Positions 46,091 through 55,849 of a DNA stretch of 64,000 nt are shown piece by piece. The notes under the pieces were generated by a model that made no database searches, was not told the origin of the DNA, and saw only the letters and a program-made list of their open reading frames with translations. The stretch spans positions 248,001-312,000 of the forward strand of contig JBAJFG010000614.1 of NCBI GenBank assembly GCA_037903475.1, given 5' to 3'. The stretch is from Ancylostoma caninum (taxonomy: Eukaryota > Nematoda > Chromadorea > Rhabditida > Ancylostomatidae). How positions within the stretch are numbered: position 1 is the first letter of the stretch; each line of letters starts with the position of its first letter. The position numbers and the translations under genes were made by a program.

Positions 46091-46524
46091 TAATCTAAAT
46101 GCTTTAGTGGATCTTTCGGGACATACTAATGTATGAGGTTGGTGAGAAAGTAATGTCAGAAAATTTTCAAATCCCCCTTCTATTTTAAAAATCAATAGGT
46201 ACAAGGGGTATGGCCTACATACCTTACGTTGGAGAACATTCTCGAAGCTATCATATCAAGGGTTCATAACATAAGCAGCAAGGATAGAATTTCTTTGCTA
46301 GATTTGATGATGTCAAAACGGCGGTTGTTGAGTTGTTCGTCTTCTAGACCCTGCATTTCTGGGAGGAGGCGGTCAGTTTCCTGCCTGATAGGTGGAGCAT
46401 TGTCATAGTCACCAATGATGGTTATATTGGTGTTAGGTGGGTTGTTGAATAATAAAGTTACAATAAAAACAAAAAAAACGAAAATCTCCGACATTAAATT
46501 TTCGCCAACCTGATAAATACGACA

Positions 46525-47017
46525 TATCTCGTTTCTTCCTTCTGAGCCGTAACCAAGATTGATATAGTACTTTATTCGGCTAACGTTTCGGCTTACTAGC
46601 CTTAGTCAGAGCCTGGAATGTAAAGAACAGATGTAATCTACCCCCACAAACGTCTCATCGTCTACAGAAGAATTCAACATGTGTTAAACAAACCGACTGG
46701 CTTAAAACTATGGTATCATTCGCTCACATTGTACGCTGCCAAGCAGGATGTTGGGGCCACCGTCAGCTAGACAAGCGTTAGATAGGCAATGTAACTCACC
46801 GGAGGCAATGTCATCATCAGGTGTTTGGGGTAGACGTCTCCATCCTTGCACGAGAGATGGAGGTATCAATGTGCAAGACACTAGAGGCATTTTGGATTTC
46901 AGCAAAAACGCCAAAAATGGACAGGAAAGATGAGTGCATTGCCATAACCAATGAACTCGCTCCGTTCCTCGGTCTATGCGGGTTTTGACCTATCAGCCGC
47001 TAGGTTGGTGGTCCCTT

Positions 47018-47057
<40 letters not shown>

Positions 47058-47264
47058 AAAAAAATAATTGTACCATAGTTCTAAGCCAGTCGGTTGGCTT
47101 TTGTTTAACACATGTTGGATTCTTCTGTAGACGATGAGACGTTTGTGGGGTAGATTACATCTTTTTTACATTCCAGGCTCTGACGAAGGCGAGTAAGCCG
47201 AAACGTCAGCCGAATAAAGTGCCATATCAATCTTGGTTACGGCTCAGAAGAAAGAAACGAGATA
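46525..47264. mobile_element. Long-TIR element with ribozyme-like arms and a 37-C run, about 740 bp
   Basis: Arms of about 185 bp face each other: TATCTCGTTTCTTCCTTCTG at the left matches the inverse of the right end. Both arms contain GACGAAGGC or GACTAAGGC, then AGTAAGCCGAAAC, a hammerhead-core-like string. The centre holds a C run at 47019-47055 followed by nine A. No coding frame is credible and no clear target duplication was found. Confidence 0.8.
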
Positions 47265-47904
47265 CTATCGACCATGCCAAGATTCATTGAACGTCGAACA
47301 TGGAATCTATCAAACAGAGCGCCATAAGGGGGCTACAGCGGCTAGACATATTGTTCCATTAACACAGCGGCACTTATGAACACCGGTGATTTTGAGGCGC
47401 AGACTACGAGGCGAAATGGCTTTAGGGACACAGGCACGTTCGATTCGGGACTCGCCAATTACTTCACTGCTGGCTCTCCCTCATGCACGGGATCGTGATT
47501 TCATCACCTTCGCGGGCGGTCTCACAGCATAAGAGTGAGGGAGTGTTTACGAGCTTTCAGTCTGAGCAATGTACGCAGCAGCAAAACCACCCTCACACAG
47601 TTGCGACGAGCTGGTCACCTTCGCTGATGAATTAGGAGGGATCCATGCTCTGCAGGGGCGAAGAAGCTCAGTGGTGGCTGTTCCATCGCGGCGAGACCAT
47701 GCTCACTTGGTGGATGCTTCTGTAGCATTCCATGCTGAGCTTACGATGCGATTGTGCAGTCGCGATATCCGTTCATTTCTCGAAAGCTTGTGCACTAGCA
47801 TACAGAGAAAGTGCTTCAATATAGCAACGCATGACATCATGTGACCAATCAACCAATGCTTGATGAAAATCAACAAATAGTTGATGATTAATGAAATTTT
47901 CTGA
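47265..47904. other. No supported gene
   Basis: A 91-codon frame (47569-47844, plus) has no recognisable domain. Nothing else is seen. Confidence 0.35.
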
Positions 47905-47919
47905 ATAACTCCCAACCAT

Positions 47920-48199
47920 GGGCGCGTGTGGCGCAGTGGTAAGAGGCTCGCTGCGCACGCACACGATCGATGGTTCGATCCCGCCCAAGGCCAACCAAGC
48001 CTTCCATCCCTCCGGGGTCGGTAAATTGGTACCAGAGGAGCCTGGGAGGATGAAGCACTGACTTGGTACATCGGGTGCCCCCCGCAAGTCATTGTACAGG
48101 GCACATACGCATTCAACGCCTCTACGATGCTCAGATGAAGTCGAATGCGTGGCGCATCCCTCGTGACGGGATTGATTAACGCCGACCACTTTATCCTTT
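47920..48199 (+). mobile_element. tRNA-derived SINE, 280 bp
   Basis: The head reads GGGCGCGTGTGGCGCAGTGG, with a box A (TGGCGCAGTGG) and a box B (GGTTCGATCCC) at RNA polymerase III spacing, and GGGCG pairing with CGCCC as in a tRNA acceptor. A perfect 15-bp duplication, ATAACTCCCAACCAT, flanks it at 47905-47919 and 48200-48214. The body continues past the tRNA part (CATCGGGTGCCCCCCGCAAG). A much older copy is at 7985-8277. The duplication shows LINE-driven retroposition. Confidence 0.93.
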
Positions 48200-48264
48200 A
48201 TAACTCCCAACCATTTACTGTTACTCTCGAGACTTACAAAGGGTACGAGTGCTAAGATAGAAAA

Positions 48265-49591
48265 CAGGTGTGCTTTGGCCCAAACGGTCCAGTTTGGCCT
48301 AATTGTGAGGAAAAACACCAGAGCAAGGGTTTACCGACTGCTGAGGGGCCCACTGTGGAGCAATAGTTTGGAGCACGCCACCATACAGGTCCGCCATTAT
48401 AAGATTGGTTTGCTCTGGCTCAATAACGTGGAGAACGCTAGGATTTGGGACCGCCGATGGGGTAAGGATGGCCCAACAGGAAAACACCAATGAAGGAAGA
48501 GTTGGCCGTGGCCCAATGATGAAAAAGCCAAGATATATGCTCGCTTCGGTCCAATAGTATGCAGAATGCCGGAGGGCTACTCCGTCCATAGAGAAGGGTT
48601 TCGGCTTAGCCTAACTGTGAGGAAGACGGCAGAATGCTGGTCCTCAGATGGAAGAAGTTCCTCCGTGGTCCAATGATGTGGAGAACACCATACGGGACCG
48701 CCTACGGAGAACGGGTCCGTTTTGGCCCAGCCGTGCGCCAGAATTAGGGTCCGCCCACGGAGAACTTTCCCGCCATGGCCCAATGGTGTGGAAACGCCAG
48801 GATACCGGTCCATCGATGGGGGAAGGGTCGGCTGTGGTTCAACAGTGAGGAAGGCGCTAGCATGCGTGCCCGCCGATGGAGGAAGAGGGCGCCGTGGCCG
48901 AATGGTATGGAGAATGCCAGGATACGTGGTCCGCTGTGTTGGGGGATGCCATAATACGGGTCTACGGATCCGCCGATGGAGAACGTGCCCGCTATGGTGT
49001 TGGGAACGACAGGATGCGATCCACCGATGGGGGAAGGTTATGTTGTGGCCCAATGGTGTGGGACGGTTCTACGGGTCCACCGGTTGAGGAAGGGCCCGCT
49101 GTGGCCGAGTGGTGTGCGGAACGCGAGGATACGGGTACGCAATATAGAGTGGATCTGCCGTGACTCAGTAAACTGGAGAATACCATAGTGCAGTTGAGCC
49201 AACTGCGAACGGGTTCGCTGTGGCCCAACAGTGAAGATGACGCCAGAATACGGGTCCACCGATGGGGAAGGGTCCGCTCCGGTCCAGTAATGTGGAGAAC
49301 ACCAGGATACGAGTTCAATATGGCTCAAGGATGGAAGATGGAAGGATACAGGTCTACCGATGGAAAATGCTTCTGCGTTGACCCAGTAGCGAGGAACACG
49401 CACGAGTACGCCCTACGATGGAGAACGGACTTCTCATACTCAACCAATAAGAGGGATTTCATATTTAAGGCCATTTAATGATTAGTTTTGCTTCTTTGTC
49501 GATTTTGTAGGGATTTGGCAAGTGCGAAGCTTTTGCACATTCCCCAAGTGGCTGCCTCACCCCACTTTCTAGCGTCCCGAAGGGGCGCTAG
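48265..49591 (+). mobile_element. Helitron-like nonautonomous element, copy 3
   Basis: It ends AGCGTCCCGAAGGGGCGCTAG at 49591, followed by host T. Upstream, from about 48270 to 49450, runs the largest array of the ~60-bp minisatellite (GTGGCCCAATGGTGTGGAGA, ACGCCAGGATACGGGTCC, ACCGATGGGGAAGG), about twenty drifted units. Frames on both strands through the array are repeat artefacts. The 5' limit is approximate. Confidence 0.72.
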
Positions 49592-49724
49592 TCTACTACA
49601 AAATACGACATATCTTCCTTCTTTGTGCTGGAGGGGCGGCTGATTGATACACAAATGGAATGGAGTGGTAAGATGGAGCAAAATGATACAGACCTAGGTC
49701 ATGTATGTGGGAGTGAAAGCCTGG

Positions 49725-49870
49725 CGCCGGCACACCACCCATGCAGAAGTGGACTTGTCTCGTGGCGTTCTCCCAATTTTAGACGCCTGCACACTTATGC
49801 CACAGCGTTGGACCCTTCTTCAGGTGTTTCCGTACATTTGGGCGTTGGCACACTCTTTCTTCTAAAGTGA
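49725..49870. repeat. Type 1 minisatellite fragment
   Basis: Three or so units resembling the inverse of those at 17100-17440 (GGCGCCGGCACACCACC, TTTTAGACGCCTGCACAC, GGGCGTTGGCACACTC). Confidence 0.65.
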
Positions 49871-49914
49871 ACCCTTCCTGTACCATTATCACCAGTTCTG
49901 GTCCAGCGGCATAC

Positions 49915-50020
49915 ACCGCAGGGATCAGCGGATACGAGAGTTTCCACGATCCGGATTGCGGTGCGGATAACGGATTCGAAAAAAAATTACTGGATAACGG
50001 ATAACGGATAAGTTTCTTGG
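49915..50020. repeat. Word patch: GCGGATAACGGAT
   Basis: Repeated GGATAACGGATAACGGATAA with upstream variants (CAGCGGATACGAG, GTGCGGATAACGGATTCG). It shares its word with the patch at 34135-34250. Confidence 0.82.
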
Positions 50021-50149
50021 ATGGTACATCACATTATAAGGCATCACATTCTACAATATCAAAAGTACGATAGGATTGTGCTATTCCGAAACCTCATGTC
50101 AAATGTTTGTTGTTTGAGGCTTGGATCTGAGCACTTAATTGGCTAGCTT

Positions 50150-51720
50150 TATATATATATTTATTTATTACATGGCGCTGCCATGTGAATTGAACACAAA
50201 AACGCAAGAATGAACTCAATAATGACAATAACACAACTCTAACTTGACAACCAACAACCTGAAGGAACCTGACAATATCAGATCATAGAGATAAAATGAG
50301 GAAGTGAACTCATAGGATTACAGTAACCTCTTTAACATGCTTATGATGGAACTTAGTTTAGCTGGAATGACTTGCCTTATACTAATTTTGATGAAGTCAG
50401 CACCAGCTCCACTGACAAAAAAATGATGCCTAATGTTACTACGGGCTCTGGAGATGATTATTTTAGTGGAACTTCCCCGTGTGTTTGAAGTCTTCGTTGT
50501 AATGAATCTATCCGGTTTAAGTTCCACAAGACCATGAATAAGTTTGTAGAACATGATCAGTTCAAATAACCGTCTCCTGAAAGCGATGGGGCGTAGCCCA
50601 AGGTTCAGATTGCGGACATTGCTGCAGGGAGTTCCTTCATAAAGGAAGCCCATGATGCGCGTCATGAGTTTCCTAGTAAAACTATTCTGAACAGAATCCA
50701 ACTTGGTGACAACCTTGCGTTTTTGAGGATTGAAGACTACAGTGCCATATTCAAGCAGCGGTCTTATGTACGTCTTAAATGCCCTCAACAACACTGCCCC
50801 ATTCCGTGTACTCATGCATCTAAAGAGCCTGTGAACCATGTTAGTCCCTTATTGACTAGATTATCACAGTGTGCATCAAAATTTAGGTCCTTATTTATAA
50901 AAAAACCTATGTCCATGATTTCATCAACAAAGCCTAGCTCTACACCATTTATGCTATAATGGAATTTTTTGTTATTAGTACCCAAATGCAGAATTATTGT
51001 TTTTTCTTCCAATAGAGGCAACTCCCAGTCTCTGGACCATTGAGCCTCCACACCTGTTGCCTGCTGAAGTCGTCTCCGCTCTTCCTCAATGTCCACAGGT
51101 ACATACAATTTGAAGTCATCCGCGAAAGCGCAGCACTCCACCTGTCCAGCTTCCACAAGAAAAGGTAAATCCCAGGTGTAGACGTTGGAAAGCAAGGGGG
51201 AGAGAACTCCCCCTTGTGGCACACCACTGAGAGCAAACCGAGGTTTTGATAATGCCGATCCTACGCGCACTGAATGTCTTCTATCAGAGAGGAATGACCA
51301 CGCGGAAATCTTTGGATGAATGCCAACCATACTGAGTTTAGCTAATAGCTTCGTATGACATACTCTATCGAAAGCTTTTGCGGAATAGAGATACACTACG
51401 TCAACACTCTTACCACTGTCAAGGTTTTCGCTCCAGTGATTAATGGCATATAGCATAGCAGTTACATTGGATTTTCCCTTCTGAAATCCATGCTGACTCT
51501 CCGAGATGATGCTATGAGTGCCCAGATAAGTTAGGATTCTCTTCTTAAGAATTTTTTTCGAAGGTTCTGGCGAATAGTGAGGTTATGCTCACAAGACGGT
51601 AGTTCTGGGGCGAGGAGAGGGGTGGCATTTTAGGAATGGGTGTTATGAATGAGTGTCTCCGCCTTCTAGGCACTTCTGCTCTCATGAAAGCTTTCGTTCC
51701 AATAATACCTTCTTCAGGCC
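50150..51720 (-). pseudogene. CR1-like LINE reverse transcriptase and 3' end, 5'-truncated
   Basis: Reading leftward: FITPIPKMPPLSSPQNYRLV near 51650, then ISESQHGFQKGKSN, VYLYSAKAFDRVCHTKLLAK (motif A with S for D/F), SGVPQGGVLSPLLSNVY (motif B), CAFADDFKLYV (motif C), and after a shift near 50815-50840 the thumb region TYIRPLLEYGTVVFNPQK to about 50318. A non-coding tail ends in AATAAATAAATATATA near 50150. Motifs B and C are well kept; motif A is altered and frames shift twice, so it is inactive. It differs from the LINEs at 4.3 and 13 kb. Confidence 0.85.
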
Positions 51721-52203
51721 TATAACGTTTACAATTGCATTCAGTCTATTATCACTTCTACAAAAATTATGTGAATATACTGACCAGGCCAGCAATCGAG
51801 CTATGCCACAATAGATTCTGACACAAGCAACATGAGCAACAGGACAACTGCGCACTGCTCACAAGAATCAGGGTCACCTCGGTGACAAATGTGACACTTA
51901 GGCGCCAGCTGTAATCCGCTCATATCTGACACCACACATACACGCACACGCTCACGCACGCACCCTCATCAACCTTAATGGCATTAGCATGGGAGAAGTG
52001 CAATGTTCTTTGCATGGTACTGGTACGAGTATATTTATTAAATTTCGTTTTATCGCATAATAGTAGTTTATGACACCCACATAAAAATTACTCTCACATT
52101 CCCCCTCAAATCTTTTCGGTCGGAAATGTAATGATTCCAGCAAGTAAGTAACCTTTCAGCTTGAGCCTTTGGAAACTTCTTTTGATATGATGTGCACTAA
52201 CAC
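51721..52203. other. No supported feature
   Basis: Contains a short CACGCA-rich run at about 51930-51965. No gene seen. Confidence 0.4.
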
Positions 52204-52207
52204 TTAA

Positions 52208-52649
52208 AGGCAGCAGGAGCTGAAATCCTCGACTCCGAGCTGAGCTGTGGGTGATGAAGTACAGATCCAGCACATCATAAATGTGAAACGAACACAGACA
52301 ATCATGGCTTACCTGCAGAGGAAATGGAACATTTGTCGCGAACACGCCTGGCCCTGTTCGCGCGGACGAGTTTTCCACGGCGCAAAAGCCATTGCGGTGC
52401 GTGGTTTGGCGCAAAGGGAGAACGAAATGCATTCAGTTCACAGGGTTTCATGGCAGGACTCGGCGGCTTTCGCGCCGAGGAAAACTCGTCCGCGCACGAA
52501 CACGGCCAGGCGTGTTCGCGACGAATGTTCCATTTTCTCTGCAGTTAAGTCATCATTGTCTGTGTTTGTTTCACATTTATGATGTGCTAAGTCTGTAGTT
52601 CACCATCCGCAGCTCAGCTCAGAGTCGAGAATTTCAGCTCCTGCTGCCT
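52208..52649. mobile_element. TTAA-flanked foldback MITE, subfamily 2, copy b (442 bp)
   Basis: TTAA at 52204-52207 and 52650-52653, ends AGGCAGCAGGAGCTGAAAT. The interior matches 12353-12813, including mirrored arms with CGGACGAGTTTTCC and CGGCCAGGCGTGTTCGCGAC. The outward splice-like string is kept in the left arm (CTGCAGGTAAG) but changed to CTGCAGTTAAG in the right. Confidence 0.92.
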
Positions 52650-52653
52650 TTAA

Positions 52654-53900
52654 GACAACGAAGCGTATTGTTTGGGAGTTTCTCCAAGCGATTGCGGAGT
52701 GACAGGAAATTAAGGAACGGAGCTTCTATTCTAAATTCTTGGTCTATATCACCCACTTTGTTCGGTGCCTGTGATAATTTTGACAAGTAATTATGATAGA
52801 TCTTCCAATATAATAGTGATTACCCCCTATATCCGGAGATACACGAAAAGCCAATGCAGTGAACATCTCTGCCTCTATCACGAAAACACCGCATTGTAGC
52901 ATAGGGTGGTTCATCGTTGAAATGACCGGTCTTATGCCCAATCGGTGATGTCATCTGGAGATGTTAGAGTTAAATGATCGACAAAGAACTTTTGTAGCGG
53001 TGAGAAAGTGCTTCGGACGTAGCGGTGAGATATGCTTCGGACGAAGTCTGGAATTAATTTCCATGAAGTTCCAAAAGGCATGACTATCATAAACAGCTCG
53101 ATACAGCCTTGCAATGTGCAGAAATTTATTTTGGTATTCGGATAGTGCGGTTGTCCGAAGTGGTTTTTGTTGAATTGCTATTTCGACTTGTTTTTGTTAC
53201 CATTTTCAAAAATTGCATACCTTTCTCAGGCGCTTCTTGTCCATTTGTGATGTTTCCAAAAATGCAGCTATTCATCAAAATTTTTTGCCACAAAGCCCAA
53301 AAGAGAAATTTGTGAAAATATGTTCCAACTAAAAGCTAGGTATCCATCATGTTACTTGTGTTCCTTTTCTGCGAAATCACTGAGCCCTTGGAAGCTGGCC
53401 ACAATTAAAGTGTATTTTATATTTACGCTTTGAAAGACGTAAATTACAGGTTCCAGCAGTTACGTATGAGCAGCATGACAGAACTCACTCTTTAGGCGCG
53501 TGCTTCGAAGGGATCAATGGTCAATGCACAATGCTTTTTTACCTCTACATTGTCGTTTGTCACTCCTTGGTCCCTATTATTTCTGAATGGCGAGATAATG
53601 CAGTTTTTCAGGCGCCATAAAACGGTACGTTTGCATTTTAATATTTCGTAACACCTCTGATCATGTTTGATGACAATTCTTCTTTGTTTAGGAACCTGTT
53701 AGCTCAATTCCATGTAAGACTGTCATGGTTAGAACGCAAGAAACTACCGGACAACGAAGCAACTGAGGGGCCTGCTTCTGAGCTCTCTTAAACTTCTTTT
53801 AAACTCGTGTCTCGCATCATCTCATCATGAACGTGAAATGGTGAATCTATGTTAGGGCATCTTCTGAGACTCTTGCTGTGTTAAGGGTAATTTGTACTAG
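52654..53900. other. No supported gene
   Basis: Short frames only. I see no repeat termini. Confidence 0.4.
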
Positions 53901-53904
53901 CTGC

Positions 53905-54140
53905 GTGCGTCAGTCGCGCATCAGTCGCACGCATCCATTTGCAAGGGATTTTCAATGAAGACCGGTCAACACTGCATGTACATCTTCAATGAAAAGAACG
54001 CGCGACCATCGCGAGGCCGTAAACGCCTGCGTCTGAACTGCGATTGCGATACGACTGGGTCCTAATCTTCATATGCGACTGGGCCCTATTCATGCCCCAT
54101 CTTCATATAGATGCAGGCGCGTCAGTCGCACGCATCCAGT
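53905..54140. repeat. Word patch: GTCAGTCGCACGCATCCA
   Basis: The string GCGTCAGTCGC occurs at both ends. TCAGTCGCACGCATCCA is present twice, with related words (GCGACTGGGCCC, GATGCAGGCG) between. Confidence 0.72.
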
Positions 54141-54331
54141 ATAATAGATGTTCACTTGCATCCAACGTTCTAACATGAATGAATGTGCCCCGTAGCAAAA
54201 TAAAGAAGCAAAGTATTAAAGACCAGTTTCGGATCTCATGAGCCATAACATTTGATGCAATTCGAATAACTGCATCTTATAATTTATGAGGAGGGATGTG
54301 CGACGCTGTTGTTGGCCATACTATTCAACCA

Positions 54332-54400
54332 GTCTGGCCGTCCAGCTCACGCCGGACTTCCGGACTTCTATTGATGCTCGCTTCGCTCGCATACTGCACG
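54332..54400 (+). repeat. Nested-hairpin module, copy 4
   Basis: ACCAGTCTGGCCGTCCAGCT, CAC, GCCGGACTTCCGGACTTCTA, then GCTCGCTTCGCTCGCATACT. A type 1 minisatellite remnant (about 54780-54890, GGACGCCGGCGCACTCC) follows 400 bp later, the same association as at 17100-17690. Confidence 0.85.
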
Positions 54401-54934
54401 TTGAAAGCAAACACAAAAGTGAAATGGATTGATAAAAGCTGTACCCTTTCAGGCAGTTCTATCGCTCTCCTGAGAAGCCCTTGATCCCGTAGGTGATAAC
54501 TTTTCCCCATATGAACGAAGTTATTCTCTTCCATATGAGCGAAGTTAGTGGTCATGAAGAACTGAGTGTAACCAATTCAGTGCAAATGTTATCTTGAAAT
54601 GATTTAGGCTCAATTAGTTATTGCAGAAATTCAGTTTCATTCAGACACAAACGGAATCGGAAGAGAACACAGATGCGAAAGGAAACAATGAACATCTAGG
54701 TGATTTAGGTAGGAGGGTCCGCCAAAATAGGGTAATCGTACCCCTCTTTCAGAAATAGACCCGCCTAGCGAATTCCTATTACTTGTGGAAGCCAGCGCAC
54801 CCTTAACACAGCGTTGAACCCGGCTCCAGGCGTTTCCCCATTTTGGACGCCGGCGCACTCCTACAGCAACAGTGGACTCGTCGTAGAGCATTTAATTCGG
54901 TCTAGGCCACGCCCTCGAATTTCGTTTCACACTA

Positions 54935-55059
54935 ACAAACACACACAAACACATACAAACACACTCACACATGCGCACACAAACACACACATGCACACAC
55001 ACAGACAGACATACACAAACATACACACATTCGCACACACACACGCACACACACACTCA

Positions 55060-55148
<89 letters not shown>

Positions 55149-55156
55149 ACACACAG
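54935..55156. repeat. (CA)n microsatellite
   Basis: CA dinucleotides, impure on the left (ACACAAACACACACATGCAC) and pure from about 55064 to 55142. The open frames on both strands are artefacts of the repeat. Confidence 0.97.
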
Positions 55157-55329
55157 TAAGCTCGTTATTATAAACCATGATTATTCATATTATTCGACTT
55201 GTTTTTTTATATTATTCAATCTCCAGTTGATAATGAGTGTTGCTTCTCCTGAACAGTAATGAAACTTGTGATTGGATAAAGTATCATGCAAAATTTGAGT
55301 GGGTTCTGTGAGATACACTTAGAAACTAC

Positions 55330-55700
55330 GGGGCACCGGTGCCGCCCCAACGAACGCAAATCACGGGAACATTCTAGGATTGGCCCCAATTGTGCCCCAA
55401 TACGCAAAAATTAGTGAGCTTGGCGTAGGTGCCGTCCCGGGGCGCCAATTGGTGGCATCGGTTCGGCCCCACATTGAGTAGGCAGGACCGAGAAATATCC
55501 AGCAAGGGCGCAGGAAGGTGCACATATCGATGATTTTGCTCATCATTCACAACACAAAGTGGTGCCGGTCCAAGATTTTTACGGTCGCCAAGGCAGCATT
55601 CTCCATTGGCGCCCGTAATGGAAGAAATGCCGCCCCAATATTGGCACATGTGCCCGTTCAGGTCGACACATGTGCCATTATTGGGGCGGCACATGCCCCG
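55330..55700. repeat. Word patch: GCCCCAAT and GGCGCCAATTGG
   Basis: GCCCCAAT and its inverse ATTGGGGC recur at both ends, with GGCGCCAATTGGTGGC in the middle and GGCACATGTGCC on the right. The patch is roughly symmetrical overall. Confidence 0.75.
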
Positions 55701-55849
55701 AAACTTCTGAGTACCGTGCGCCCACAATAAGCTTACAGAAATGATTTTGCGTTGAAGGCGGAATCGATATTTGGGTTCAGCGTCTCAAGTAAGTGTACAA
55801 AGTCTCAGCTAAATTGTTTTTTCCAAAAATTTCGAGGCCTCGGATGTGG

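Noticed and set aside
46125..46165. mariner-like end (GAGGTTGGTGAGAAAGTAATG)
   Set aside because: It resembles a mariner tip, but no partner end or transposase is nearby. At most a solo end.
47920..47990. tRNA gene on the plus strand
   Set aside because: Pol III boxes are good, but the 280-bp unit with a 15-bp target duplication and a second diverged copy shows a tRNA-derived SINE, not a tRNA gene.
48299..49403. Several overlapping ORFs of 90-158 codons
   Set aside because: They read through a minisatellite on both strands and repeat the same peptide words.
54927..55178. Open frames of 60-120 codons on both strands
   Set aside because: They are translations of the CA microsatellite.
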